Below are positions 15,801 to 25,311 of a DNA stretch of 64,000 nucleotides, one piece after another; the first letter of the stretch is position 1; every line of letters begins with the position of its first letter. The stretch is from Flavobacterium hankyongi. Lineage in GTDB: Bacteria > Bacteroidota > Bacteroidia > Flavobacteriales > Flavobacteriaceae. Under the pieces are notes generated by a model. It did no database searches and was not told the origin of the DNA. It saw nothing but the letters and a program-made list of their open reading frames with translations. The position numbers were made by a program, and so were the translations under genes. The DNA lies in the NCBI RefSeq assembly GCF_036840915.1, contig NZ_CP085725.1, forward strand, positions 2,294,001 through 2,358,000, written 5' to 3'.

Positions 15801-16670
15801 CTGATATAGTTTTCTACTAATATTTGTTGTTAAATATAATAATTCACTATTTGGCGAAAATTCAGCACCATATAATTGTCCTGTATCATTATTAATTAGT
15901 GTAATGGGGTTTGAAATTACTCCAGTAGTATTATCAAAATCAAACAATTGTGCTAAATATAAGAACTGATGGCAAACAGCCAATTTTTTACCATTGGGAG
16001 ATATTTTCATATATCCCATTGAATTTGTATTATAAGTATTATTTACCACAACACCTACATTACTTGAGATTGTTGTTGGGCTTAATCCTGAAGAATTTAA
16101 TAGATGAGAATAAAAGGCATTATTGCCAAAGCCATGTGTAACAACCCAAAAATCAGTATTATTCGAATGTTTTACGATTGAAATTTTTTCACAAGTAGGT
16201 GCATAAACTAAAACATTTTTATCCGTAGTAACACCTCCTAGCCCTCCATCTAAATTCAAATCAATTATGGAATACCTAAAACCATTTGGCCCAGCCACAA
16301 CATCGATTGTGAAAACATAAAATAAATTAGAAGATCCTGGTTTTGGCACAATAGTAGCCGATTGTGTAGTTGAAGAGTGTCCCATCAAGCCAGCACCATT
16401 TAACATCACTTGATGATTACGATTGTAAACTGTAATACCATCAGTGTAAAATAACAGTTGTCCATTGCTGTCAGATAATGTTGCACAACCTTCCTCAGTA
16501 TTAAGTTGACCATTTGTAAGGGCAACTGGAACACCACTATTAAAATCTAACCCTGCCTTGTTGCCAAAATACCAAATATTTGCTTCTCCTTGTGCATGAG
16601 ACAATATTGATGAGAATAAAGCTAATATCAAAAGTATAAAACTAAATTTTTTATTTATCAATTTGCCCAT
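12828..16670 (-). CDS. Large secreted protein with PKD domain and T9SS type B (gliding-associated) C-terminal domain
   Basis: The 1280-residue protein has a signal peptide (1-26, ending SHAQ). An N-terminal beta-propeller-like region (about 27-370) follows with YFGNKAGLDFNSG and repeated TDG and NG turns. A PKD domain lies at about 375-450 (WNFGDGSP ... YTNPGTYTVSVTA). Then come about seven repeats marked by CDDNxDGxxxF, and an Ig-like segment. The C-terminus is a type B sorting domain: YFTPNGDGYHDYWNI, IHIFDRFGKLIKQL, GWDGTYLGQPLPSSDYWY. It should be exported by the T9SS and attached to or released from the surface. It is the last gene of the minus-strand toxin operon, and its start overlaps the preceding lipoprotein gene by 13 bp. 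Its C-terminal domain closely resembles that of the chromosomal protein at 47973-52202. Confidence 0.88.
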   Translation of the reverse strand: MGKLINKKFSFILLILALFSSILSHAQGEANIWYFGNKAGLDFNSGVPVALTNGQLNTEEGCATLSDSNGQLLFYTDGITVYNRNHQVMLNGAGLMGHSSTTQSATIVPKPGSSNLFYVFTIDVVAGPNGFRYSIIDLNLDGGLGGVTTDKNVLVYAPTCEKISIVKHSNNTDFWVVTHGFGNNAFYSHLLNSSGLSPTTISSNVGVVVNNTYNTNSMGYMKISPNGKKLAVCHQFLYLAQLFDFDNTTGVISNPITLINNDTGQLYGAEFSPNSELLYLTTNISRKLYQFDLNASNIPASQVLVHTFSDFPGALQLGPDKKIYIAQFGSNKLSSINNPDIIGIGCNVLLNNVDLAGKVSILGLPAFNQSFFFIPEIEAENACAGEVAQFSLNTNQNIVNALWNFGDGSPIQNSIVGNHTYTNPGTYTVSVTATNNNGITGTKTRDIIISSVPTATQPLDILECDNNNNGFYTFDLTTLDLAILNGQNPNQFKVKYFANATDYSNNIFIVTPTNYQNVIAYQQQSIIAEVYNIQNNACKATTAFNIDVFDTPSSTTNISSLTSCDNTTFGTDTDGKIRFDLSQKATEILNGQSPSQFTITYFIDAGLSNIIATPANYVNTNSTETIYVKVSNVDNANCFATTSFTIEVFPLPIITNIVSLKQCDDNIDGFSSFNLTEANSKISANFASETFSYFETVSDAQNNVNPITNFTTYINQVVSNDVVYVRVTNTNGCFRIAQLNLSVSTTQIPANFTRNFTVCDDAILGTNTDGVSSFDFSSVTPQIQSLFPIGQQLIISYYRNLQDALGEQNAIIDISNYRNTGYPNSQNIYIRVDSAVNNDCLGLGQHITLNVERIPIVQPQEYRFCDDNQDGLYPFNTTNLQSSLLNGLTNVSVAYYDQNNNILPSPLSNPFVTASQIIKAIVTNNTPTACNYETTIKFIVDDLPEAFPISTTLSTVCDDELNPMNQDGLFAFDTSTFQNSILGNQTGMIVNYYDQNNNPLASPLPNPFITATQNVRVEIVNPNNVNCKSIYNIPFVVHPVPKINLNGNEIVCNELTITKILNAGIEDGTSINDYTYIWKKDGIILSNETNYTLNVNQEGTYAVEVKNAFGCTRTRTINVVASDLATISNIQVSDLSESNSIIVNVTGDGNYVYSLDAINFQESNIFYNLPAGVYTVYVKDLNGCGISKEEVSVLGIPKYFTPNGDGYHDYWNIQGISSKINTKTEIHIFDRFGKLIKQLNPTSQGWDGTYLGQPLPSSDYWYSIKLEDGRDIKGHFALKR

Positions 16671-17452
16671 TCAATATTTAATTTAATCTCTAGATTAATC
16701 TCTGGATATGAATAGGTAATACTATTTGGTTTTGTAGTTGTATAATTTGAAAAACTCAAAATACGATAATCTGGAGGACCATTTAATAAATCAGCGCCTG
16801 CGATATTATCATCTATATCTGCTAAAGTAAACAATAAAGATTTTGATGGATTTATGAATAAATTTTGACCCGATACGTCCCAAGTCATTGTTCCTTGATT
16901 TTCTATAATTGGAGACAAAAACCATCGCCTATATGAATATGTGCTATTTAAGAAATCTCCTAATTTAGATTTGGCAAAACCAAATTGTAAATCAGCCAAA
17001 TGATTTGGATTAGTGTTTGGATATTCAGGGTCATAACTAGAATTCACATTGTAAAAAGAAATCACCTGCAATCCATTAATTTTGATTGCATTACCTCTTT
17101 GAATATTTATATTCAAATGCTTTTCAGCCACACTACCATTAGCATTTTTACATCTTATATAGATTGTTTTTTGTCCTAGCTGATCAAAATTAAAGCGTAA
17201 ATTAAAATTATTATCTAAATTTTGAACAGTATAACCTCCTGTAGTAAAATTATCTAACGAAACCCAAACAGCTTGTGTGGTTTCATTTGTTGTGACATTA
17301 ACAGTAAACTCTTCATCTATTGAAGGGTTTGTTGTTGAACTATTCAAACTAATTTCAAAACCACTTCCTCCATCCCCTGCTTCTTGATCTTCACTCGAAC
17401 ATGAATAACAACAGTAGATAATAGAAAAAATAACACATTTAAGAATTTTCAT
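16658..17452 (-). CDS. Putative surface lipoprotein of the toxin operon
   Basis: The 264-residue protein starts with a short hydrophobic signal ending in a lipobox (CCYSCSS), then acidic residues (SEDQEAGDGG). An acidic cluster right after the lipid-bearing Cys is the surface-export signal type described in Flavobacteriaceae, so an outer-surface location is likely. The next 80 residues look like an Ig/cadherin-type beta-sandwich (EFTVNVTTNETTQAVWVSLDNF, GQKTIYIRCKNANGSVAEK). The rest is unrecognised. It lies 29 bp after the putative immunity gene and overlaps the large T9SS protein gene, so all are likely one transcript. A receptor, adhesin or export-partner role is possible; none is shown. 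Confidence 0.65.
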   Translation of the reverse strand: MKILKCVIFSIIYCCYSCSSEDQEAGDGGSGFEISLNSSTTNPSIDEEFTVNVTTNETTQAVWVSLDNFTTGGYTVQNLDNNFNLRFNFDQLGQKTIYIRCKNANGSVAEKHLNINIQRGNAIKINGLQVISFYNVNSSYDPEYPNTNPNHLADLQFGFAKSKLGDFLNSTYSYRRWFLSPIIENQGTMTWDVSGQNLFINPSKSLLFTLADIDDNIAGADLLNGPPDYRILSFSNYTTTKPNSITYSYPEINLEIKLNIEWAN

Positions 17453-17481
17453 GTTTAAAATTTTATTTTAATGTTATCTAT

Positions 17482-17901
17482 CTAAATCTTATCCCAATAC
17501 TTTAAAATAATTCTTAACTCCTTTGCAGATTTTAATAATTTTTTTTCCAATTCAGTATTTGTAAATATTATATTAAATTTTTCATTATTTTCTTGAATTT
17601 CCTCCTTACTGATAAGAGGAAGTACCCTCTTATTTAATTCATTTAAATGTAAAGTTTGTGATTTATCATCATAGTTTGGAAGTTCTCCATTTTTTAACCT
17701 AAAAACTATCACTTGTAGATAATCTTCTATATTTTCATATGAAATAGATACAGTCCTTTTATAATCAGTATATTCAACATCATAAAAAACATTTCCATTC
17801 TCTGTTACTTTTAATAATTCAAATCCAAATTCTTTAAGTAAAAAAGAGAAAAATAATTCTACTAATTCTATATATTTTTTACCGTTAATCATTGTTATCA
17901 T
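17482..17901 (-). CDS. Putative immunity protein for the RHS toxin
   Basis: The 139-residue cytoplasmic protein has no signal peptide or membrane segment. It is acidic at the N-terminus and Lys-rich at the C-terminus, with alternating helices and a central beta segment (VFYDVEYTDYKRTVSISY). Its start codon overlaps the toxin stop codon as ATGA, the tight coupling expected of a toxin-immunity pair. I do not recognise the family. The assignment rests on position (directly 3' of the variable toxin tip), size and coupling. A second in-frame ATG three codons in could also be the start. Confidence 0.6.
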   Translation of the reverse strand: MITMINGKKYIELVELFFSFLLKEFGFELLKVTENGNVFYDVEYTDYKRTVSISYENIEDYLQVIVFRLKNGELPNYDDKSQTLHLNELNKRVLPLISKEEIQENNEKFNIIFTNTELEKKLLKSAKELRIILKYWDKI

Positions 17902-20900
17902 GGTGTTATTATTTGAAATGCATTAGGATGAAGTTTTAAATAATTTTTAATCATATTTTGTTCCATCTGATAGAAAATACTTGGTGCTCCTCTATTAGGG
18001 TCTAAACCGATATTTATAATTGGTCTTCCGCTTCTCATTTGCTGCAATAACCATTGACGATTGTAAGTCATCATCTGGCTTGTAATTTGATCTGCTGTAC
18101 CTGTGAATTTAGGCATATTATTCAGGATAACAGAACTTGGGTGCTTAGCGGCTTCCATACCAACTCGTTTCATTCCTTCTCCCACAATCGTAGGCACTTC
18201 CTTAATAGCAAGTTTTGTTCCATTCCCACTTATGACACCTGCACCGCCTCCGCCACCTGCAAACATTAGAGGTAAGGTTCCAAAAGAAAGCACTCCTTCG
18301 TCTGTACTTGTAGATGTTCCATTTAGATTTCTCATACTACCATCCCCTACACTTCTCCCCATCATATATTGAACAGGAATATTAATTGTGTTTGCCATGC
18401 CATATACAGTCCTTTGTAGCAAATTACCTTCAGAAAGTGCTGTCATATTTATACCTAAAAAGGTATGTTGCGTAGGCATTTGAATCACCGCTTGTGATGG
18501 CTGAAACCCCTCATTTTGCCAACCTCCGGTTAATTGATGATTAGAAAAGCTAGGAGTAGATGGCAGGTACACTTTCTCTGACTTTTTATTACTTCCAAAA
18601 ATAGATTTCCATTGTTTAGTAAACCAGTTTCCTATGCTTCTTAAATTATTGTCAACCCATCCACCTTTTGCAAAACCAGCCTGTTTAAAACCTATATTTC
18701 TATTTGCCCAGTTCTTTATACCCAATTCATCCCAATTTTGTGCAAGATTTGCAATAGCATTACCTAATGCGCTTTGCTGGGTTTCATTCATCCCCCCTGT
18801 TTCAGGATTTCCGTTGTATTCTTCACCAGAAGGATCTACATATTTTAATGGATTATTCAATACATACCCATAACGATTATAATTTTGGGTATTAAAAGGG
18901 TTTTGAATAAAATTATCTGGTTGTAAAAATCTATGCAATTTAGGGTCATATATACGACCGTTCATATGAACTAAACCAACACTTTGTAGGTGTTCATGAC
19001 CTGTATAACCTCTATCAAGTATGGTTAGAAACTCAAGTTCATTATTATTTTTGTCTTTAATAGAAGCGATTTCTCCCCATGCATCAAAAGAACGTTTTTC
19101 TACTACTTCGGCTAAATCGTTTGTAATTGCAACAATTGTACCTAGATAGTCTCTGTGAAGATAGAAATAATTTTGAGCAGTTCCATCACTTTTTAATATA
19201 ACTGGAGCGGTATAGGCATCTCCTCCTAAATAGGTTACAAATTCACTCTTGTTGTTTGCAACATCAAAATTGATTTCCATTGTCCCGTCGAAAGAATAAT
19301 ATTTACGCTTAGGACGAGTGGTTTTATCATCGTTAAGATTTCCATAATACATGGCACATCTGCTATCAAACGGATTGTATAAATAATTTATTTTATCAAC
19401 TCCTTGTTCTGTTATCTTTACAGGACTTTTAAAAACATTATAATCAACCTCTTGTAAGGGGTTTTTCTTGTAATATTGTGTAGCTTCAAAAGTTGTGGCA
19501 ACAGATGTGTTTCTGTAAAACTTAGGAATAGCAGAGGCAATGTCTGTATAATTATAATTTCCTAAATCATTTCCAGTGATTCTTCCTTTATTATCATAGC
19601 TCTGTTTGTTTTTACCACCTGTTTTAATTAACATAAAATTGTCAATGTAAAATGTTCTAGGAGCACTTAATCCGGCAGTGTTCTCACTTTTATCAATTTT
19701 AATATAAACATTTACATTGTCTGTTTGAATTGTATGTTCAACTTCAAATACACCTTCAGTTATTAACCCTAAATTGTATTCAACAATAGCGTTTGTAACA
19801 GTATTTTCTTCGACAACAACTATTCTTGTTTTATATGAAGCTACAGCAGTTTCACCATCATCAAAATTTAATTTTACTTTATACTTATCACCAAAAACCG
19901 CTTTTTCCAGTACCTTTTTTTGAACTCCAGATTGAGGACTATTTGCTTTAACTTTTAACTTATCTGTATGTAGTTCAATAACAGCAGCATTGGTTACTAC
20001 AAATCCTTCATTGGTATTTGAGAATTTTAAATTGTAAATCGTTTTTGAAGCTCCAGACCATTCTATAAGGCGATCAAGATTGTCGTAAGTAAAAGTCTCA
20101 TTTGTATTAAACAAACTGTTAGTTCTACTGTTTAAATTTGACGTTACAGGATTAAAACTGTTTACTAATGTCATAATATTAGCTGTTGTCCCCGTTAAAC
20201 TGTTAGTGTAATTATGACTTGTTTTTTCTAAAAAACCATATTGATCGTAAGTATTGGTTTGTAATATACCATTACCAAATTTACCACTTGTTAATTGTCC
20301 TCTTGCATCTACTGTATTAGTTTCCCAAAGAATTTTACCATTAGTATTACCACTTGAATCATCAACAATTTGCCAATGGAAACCAAGTTTATAGGTGTTT
20401 TTTATCCATTTTTCAGAAGATTTATTATCATTAAGATTTGTTGCTTTATAAAATTCTCTTAATGGTCTTCCAAACTCATCATATTCAATTTGTTTTTCAA
20501 AAATAGCTTTATTAGCATTTGTTTCAACTATTTTTGAAATTCTAGCATTGTTATCATAATTTATTAGATAGTCTATATGATGTCCTATTTCTGAGTAATC
20601 ATCATATGCTACACTTTCTAAAAATTTTGTTGTAGTATTATAACCATAAATTGATTTTGAATTCGTTAAATCACCATTACTTCCTATAATGGTTTTTTCA
20701 ATTAATTTCCCTGAATTATTCAATTTATATTCTGTTATTCCTTTAGGAGCAATTTCCTTAGTTAATTCACCATATTCATTATACTCATAAATATATTCTC
20801 CAGCAGAAGCGTCTTTTAATTTACTTTTTCTTCCCCAGCCATCATATTCTAATTCTGTAATACTTCCTTCAAAATCTGATTTTTTTAGATTTCCATCAGC

Positions 20901-23900
20901 ATAATAAGTATAATTTATAGTTCCTCCATTATCTGTTACAGAGATTGGTTGTCCTAAAGAGTTTTTGGTAGTTATAATGTTTTTTATTCCATCATTGCTT
21001 GTTGTTGTTAGTCCTGTATAATTTAACGTGGTTATTTTTCCACTTGCATGGTTAATCAATTTTGGTCTTCCATATTCGTCATATGTTGTTGTTGTAAATT
21101 GAGAAGCATTATAACTACTACCATCGTATGGTTCACTTACTGAAATTGGTCTTCCATATATATCATACTGAGTGAAAACAGTTGAATATTTTCCGTCTAT
21201 ATTTTTATTTGAAGATTTAATTACTCTGCCAAGACTATTATATACCAATGATGTGAAACTTCCATCATCAGAAGTACTGTTTACATATACTTCGTTTCCT
21301 GTACTTGAATTAGTGTAGGTTAAATATGTTTTTTTTCCTAAATAATCAGTAACTGTTTTTTTCTTTCCCCATGTATCATAATCATAAGTGGTAGTTAAGC
21401 CATAAGGGTCAGTTTCTGATGTAAGCGTTCCTTTTGTAAAATCATAGTTGTATAAAGTTTGTAATCCTTCATTAGTTATGCTTTTAGTTAAGTATCTTCC
21501 AGTAGGATCATATTCGAATATTGCTACACGACTTGCTGTGCCGTTAGCTGAAATTGTTTTCTTAATAAGATTTCCAAAAGGGTTGTATTCTAGATCTTCT
21601 GTGACTTCATTTGTTAGATGTCCTTTCTTTTTAATTTGTGTTAAATTGTTGCCAGTATAGCTGTATGTTTCTTCTGAAGTTTTTGTATCGACTGGAACAG
21701 CACTATTATAATTTGTAACAGAAGAAGTTTTTTTGTTCAATCTGTCTACAATATATGGCGCAGATGTTGCAGAATAATAATCTAAAGTTGTAGTCTCACT
21801 TTCTTCAATTGTACTTCCTAACTTTGTATTGGTAGTAATAGTTTTAGGGTTATTGTTTGAATCGTACCCAGTAACTATTTCTTTTGAAGTATTCTCAACA
21901 CCGTTTTGTTCTACAGTTGAAATGTTATTTAGTTTAAAAACTTTATTAGGAAAAAGTTGATAATCATAACCCATTGTAGTTTTAGAAATAAAACTAGAAG
22001 TCGAAAAATTAGTCACATTACCATAAACTTCACCAAAAACAGTATAACTTTCATAAGGCGCTCCTTTTTTATTGATATCAAATTTTGTTAGATTGGTAAT
22101 AATTGGAAAATTGTTATCATACCAGTTGGTTTTTGCTATTGCTCTAAATCCAAGAAATCCTTTTCCGTCTACACTGCTTACAGCTCCATAGTATCTATAC
22201 ATTTGTTTTTTGTAGTCCGTGTGAGAGAAAACTTCTAATAAATTTACTACTTGAAAATTAGTTGCAGAAGTGATATCAAAATTAGGGTAATCTTCTGTGT
22301 AAGTAGATGGATAATAATCAAAGGCTCCATAACTATCAGGGTCAATATTTTTTAAGCATGTATAATTGATTGCATTTACAACACCATTTCCTAAAGTAAT
22401 AGATCTAAGCAATCTATCTTTATTGAAATCCTTTTGTGATTCAAAATGAATAATCCTATTGTTGGTTATAAAATTAAGCTCAGATTTTAATGTACTTTTA
22501 TTGTTATTCAAAAAGATAGGAAGCGCATTAGCTTTAATTGTTGGTTGTGTTCCTGATGAAGCAGACATTTCTTCAACAAAGTTGCTACCTATATTTTTGT
22601 AATTTTTAATTAGAATAGAACCTTGTTGTAAATTGATCAATCTTACATCTTCATATATATTCTGAGCAAAAATTAAATCAGTTTTTCCATCTTGGTTAAA
22701 ATCGTTTGGGATTAGATAATACGTATATGTTCTTGATCCACTTTGATAATTGGCTTGATATGGCACATCGTAAGTGGCATCTTCAATAATGAACTTTGAG
22801 CCAGTAGAAGAAAATTTAGTATAATTATTTCCAGTTCCTTTTGGTATAATAAAATCTGTTTTTCCGTCACCATTATAGTCTCCTAATAATATTTGGGTAC
22901 TTATGTTTACTCTGCTATCGTTTGTTACAACAGGGCTCATTAGTACATTATTTGCATCGAAGGAGTAAACCTTAACACTTCCGTTTTCAAAAATGATTAT
23001 ATCAGATTTTCCATCTCCATTGACATCATCAATAATTATTTTAGAACTACCAGTTATAGATAAGTTACCAATTACACTGACATTGTTTGATATAAGTCTT
23101 CTATCTAGATTTACAACATATGCTCTACCCCCAGGAAAAGTTTGTGTATATGTTGAACATCCTTGAGTTACGGTAAAATCAAAAGGTTTTTCAACAATTA
23201 ATACTTCTGTTAAACCATCTCCATTAAAATCACCACCCAAATATTCTTTAGGAATTTCTCTAATTATTTCAGCCCATTGAGGTTGATTTGGGTCAGGTAT
23301 TGGTTTAACTATGCTTTCATTTTGAGAATCAGAAGATATTGATTGCTTTCCCAAAGGAGTACTCGTACATGGTTCAACCCAATATCCATACTCAAACTTA
23401 GGAAATTGATAATTAATTTCATATTGGTAGTATATTGGATTTACAGTACCAGAAGAATAATTTTTGAATGTAGTAATATTTGATGTTGTGTTATACTGAA
23501 TAGCACACCAACCTTGCATTGGCATTAGTTTGTTGTTCTGACTTAACCAAGAAGTTGGTATTAATTCTCTAAAATACCCAATATTATGTTCATAAGCTAT
23601 ATTGGTAGTATTACCTTTTATATTAGAAAAATACCAATACTTTTTCTTTGCATCTACACCAGTAGTAGGATATAAAATAATATCTTGGCTCCCATCTCCA
23701 TCAAAATCACCTGAAATAGTTCCAGAATTATTGTAATTAATGTTACTAACCGTTAAAGTTGTGCCAATATCTTTATATGATATAGTAGAAGGAGTATTAT
23801 CATAAGTAAAAACAGTTGGGTTTAAGTTTTTAGTTTTATCTCCATTCTTTTCAGTGATTTTTACCAGCCTTTCATACCCTAAAGAAGTTGTGTCATATTC

Positions 23901-24848
23901 AAGTAAATAATTTTTAAAAGGAACATTGTTGTTAGTAATTTTAATTTCATCAATAAGTTTATTATCTACATAATTATTAAGATAACTTGGATATGCTTTT
24001 TCTTCTCTTACCCTATTTTTATAAATGAATTCTACTGAAGATTTGCTATTTGCATTTAGATAGTTATAAATTATTGTTGAAAGATAATTATTGTTTCCAG
24101 TGATACAATTGTACACATATTCAATCTTAATACCTTGTGGACTTTCCCAACTTATGATTTTCCAATTTTCACTGTAACTAAAATTAGAACAAATCCCACC
24201 TCCAGAAAACTTGGCTTTTGATCCATCTGGATATTCAATAATAAAATACTCAGGACCATTTTTTACTCTTCCAAATGAAGTAATTTTTAAATTACTTTGA
24301 TTTTCGGTTTCGTATGTAGCTCCATCATAGCCATATACACCGGTTTTTAAAATTAATCTTTGACCATCTAACATAAATCGATCATTATCGTCTATGTTTA
24401 CAGTAGAAATTTTATTGTCATAGTAAGTTGTTGATCCAGATCTTGTTATGCAAGAAATACCAGTCAAATTCCATCCATATCCAGCATTTCCGTTACCACT
24501 TTGACTATTGTAACCAATGCCTATTTGCGGAACAACTCCATTGATTCCATTTGGCAAACTCAAAGGAATATTATATTGCGCTGCTCCAGTTAATGAAACG
24601 GATAATTCACCTTGTGTCACACCTACTTCTGTTGACTGTCCAGTTGGTGTTCCAGCAGTTAATGTATTACCATTAATATTTGAAATTTTTGAAAAATTAT
24701 TTGCATCACTCTTTATTTCACCTCTTTTAATTGGCAAAATGCCTTTTACAGGGATACCTCCGATATTTTTATCCTGTGAATAGGAATTAAGTGCAAATAG
24801 CAAAATAGATATTTGGATTGCTTTTCTTATAATTTGAATTAAATTCAT
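17898..24848 (-). CDS. Giant SpvB/FG-GAP/RHS polymorphic toxin with an unrecognised C-terminal tip
   Basis: The 2316-residue protein has a signal peptide (1-25). An SpvB-like N-terminal region follows (about 50-350: GELSVSLTGAAQYNIPLSLP, IGIGYNSQSGNGNAGYGW). FG-GAP/VCBS-type repeats come next (GDFDGDGSQDI, GDFNGDGLTEV, DDVNGDGKSDI, GDYNGDGKTDF, NDFNQDGKTDL). A long YD/RHS repeat shell ends in the RHS core (GLVHMNGRIYDPKLHRFLQP ... NNPLKYVDPSGEE) near residue 2010. The remaining 306 residues (DNA 17898-18818) are the tip. Its last 100 or so residues carry GRPIINIGLDPNR and SIFYQMEQ, a pattern I cannot assign to a known toxin fold. RHS shells encapsulate C-terminal toxins used against competitors. 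No T9SS sorting domain is present; the small upstream gene carries one. The protein is full length and uninterrupted. Confidence 0.9.
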   Translation of the reverse strand: MNLIQIIRKAIQISILLFALNSYSQDKNIGGIPVKGILPIKRGEIKSDANNFSKISNINGNTLTAGTPTGQSTEVGVTQGELSVSLTGAAQYNIPLSLPNGINGVVPQIGIGYNSQSGNGNAGYGWNLTGISCITRSGSTTYYDNKISTVNIDDNDRFMLDGQRLILKTGVYGYDGATYETENQSNLKITSFGRVKNGPEYFIIEYPDGSKAKFSGGGICSNFSYSENWKIISWESPQGIKIEYVYNCITGNNNYLSTIIYNYLNANSKSSVEFIYKNRVREEKAYPSYLNNYVDNKLIDEIKITNNNVPFKNYLLEYDTTSLGYERLVKITEKNGDKTKNLNPTVFTYDNTPSTISYKDIGTTLTVSNINYNNSGTISGDFDGDGSQDIILYPTTGVDAKKKYWYFSNIKGNTTNIAYEHNIGYFRELIPTSWLSQNNKLMPMQGWCAIQYNTTSNITTFKNYSSGTVNPIYYQYEINYQFPKFEYGYWVEPCTSTPLGKQSISSDSQNESIVKPIPDPNQPQWAEIIREIPKEYLGGDFNGDGLTEVLIVEKPFDFTVTQGCSTYTQTFPGGRAYVVNLDRRLISNNVSVIGNLSITGSSKIIIDDVNGDGKSDIIIFENGSVKVYSFDANNVLMSPVVTNDSRVNISTQILLGDYNGDGKTDFIIPKGTGNNYTKFSSTGSKFIIEDATYDVPYQANYQSGSRTYTYYLIPNDFNQDGKTDLIFAQNIYEDVRLINLQQGSILIKNYKNIGSNFVEEMSASSGTQPTIKANALPIFLNNNKSTLKSELNFITNNRIIHFESQKDFNKDRLLRSITLGNGVVNAINYTCLKNIDPDSYGAFDYYPSTYTEDYPNFDITSATNFQVVNLLEVFSHTDYKKQMYRYYGAVSSVDGKGFLGFRAIAKTNWYDNNFPIITNLTKFDINKKGAPYESYTVFGEVYGNVTNFSTSSFISKTTMGYDYQLFPNKVFKLNNISTVEQNGVENTSKEIVTGYDSNNNPKTITTNTKLGSTIEESETTTLDYYSATSAPYIVDRLNKKTSSVTNYNSAVPVDTKTSEETYSYTGNNLTQIKKKGHLTNEVTEDLEYNPFGNLIKKTISANGTASRVAIFEYDPTGRYLTKSITNEGLQTLYNYDFTKGTLTSETDPYGLTTTYDYDTWGKKKTVTDYLGKKTYLTYTNSSTGNEVYVNSTSDDGSFTSLVYNSLGRVIKSSNKNIDGKYSTVFTQYDIYGRPISVSEPYDGSSYNASQFTTTTYDEYGRPKLINHASGKITTLNYTGLTTTSNDGIKNIITTKNSLGQPISVTDNGGTINYTYYADGNLKKSDFEGSITELEYDGWGRKSKLKDASAGEYIYEYNEYGELTKEIAPKGITEYKLNNSGKLIEKTIIGSNGDLTNSKSIYGYNTTTKFLESVAYDDYSEIGHHIDYLINYDNNARISKIVETNANKAIFEKQIEYDEFGRPLREFYKATNLNDNKSSEKWIKNTYKLGFHWQIVDDSSGNTNGKILWETNTVDARGQLTSGKFGNGILQTNTYDQYGFLEKTSHNYTNSLTGTTANIMTLVNSFNPVTSNLNSRTNSLFNTNETFTYDNLDRLIEWSGASKTIYNLKFSNTNEGFVVTNAAVIELHTDKLKVKANSPQSGVQKKVLEKAVFGDKYKVKLNFDDGETAVASYKTRIVVVEENTVTNAIVEYNLGLITEGVFEVEHTIQTDNVNVYIKIDKSENTAGLSAPRTFYIDNFMLIKTGGKNKQSYDNKGRITGNDLGNYNYTDIASAIPKFYRNTSVATTFEATQYYKKNPLQEVDYNVFKSPVKITEQGVDKINYLYNPFDSRCAMYYGNLNDDKTTRPKRKYYSFDGTMEINFDVANNKSEFVTYLGGDAYTAPVILKSDGTAQNYFYLHRDYLGTIVAITNDLAEVVEKRSFDAWGEIASIKDKNNNELEFLTILDRGYTGHEHLQSVGLVHMNGRIYDPKLHRFLQPDNFIQNPFNTQNYNRYGYVLNNPLKYVDPSGEEYNGNPETGGMNETQQSALGNAIANLAQNWDELGIKNWANRNIGFKQAGFAKGGWVDNNLRSIGNWFTKQWKSIFGSNKKSEKVYLPSTPSFSNHQLTGGWQNEGFQPSQAVIQMPTQHTFLGINMTALSEGNLLQRTVYGMANTINIPVQYMMGRSVGDGSMRNLNGTSTSTDEGVLSFGTLPLMFAGGGGGAGVISGNGTKLAIKEVPTIVGEGMKRVGMEAAKHPSSVILNNMPKFTGTADQITSQMMTYNRQWLLQQMRSGRPIINIGLDPNRGAPSIFYQMEQNMIKNYLKLHPNAFQIITP

Positions 24849-24861
24849 TTTCGGTGGACGT

Positions 24862-25311
24862 TTATTCTTTTATTATTTTAATTGATTTATTATCACCATC
24901 TGTATAGCTTAAGTTGATACTATAAACATTTTGAGGTAATTCTTGAAATTGGATTACAAATTCATTTTTTGATTCCAGATTATTATATGCTTTTATTAAT
25001 TGTCCGTTTAATGAATAGATATTTATTGCTCTAACTTTTTTAGAATCGCTGACATCCCATTTCAAGAAAAGTAGTTCCTTTACAGGATTTGGATAATATG
25101 ATATTTCATCTTCAGGATAGAACTTTAGTAAATCTTGTTCTACTATTTCTGAAACTTCTTTAACAATATTATTCGTCTTAGCTGGACAACTTGGGCAATA
25201 TTCTCTTTTTATTTGATTTCCAGCATTGTCATACGTGAAACTTATTTTATCTTGTTGAGAGTAACAAAATAGACTTAATAGAAAAGTTATTAAACAAAAT
25301 AGTTTTTTCAT
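24862..25311 (-). CDS. Small secreted protein with one YD motif and a T9SS type A sorting domain
   Basis: The 149-residue protein has a signal peptide (1-19, ending CYSQ). A single RHS-like YD segment (FTYDNAGNQIKREYC) follows, then a CxxC pair (YCPSCPAK), a short acidic linker, and a type A T9SS sorting domain (YYPNPVKELLFLKWD ... INIYSLNGQLIKAYN ... NVYSINLSYTDG). It is the first gene of the operon, 13 bp before the RHS toxin. The YD motif matches the repeats of the neighbouring toxin, which itself lacks a sorting domain. The small protein may therefore pair with the RHS shell and supply the export signal in trans. That role is inference; the domain layout is visible. Confidence 0.8.
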   Translation of the reverse strand: MKKLFCLITFLLSLFCYSQQDKISFTYDNAGNQIKREYCPSCPAKTNNIVKEVSEIVEQDLLKFYPEDEISYYPNPVKELLFLKWDVSDSKKVRAINIYSLNGQLIKAYNNLESKNEFVIQFQELPQNVYSINLSYTDGDNKSIKIIKE

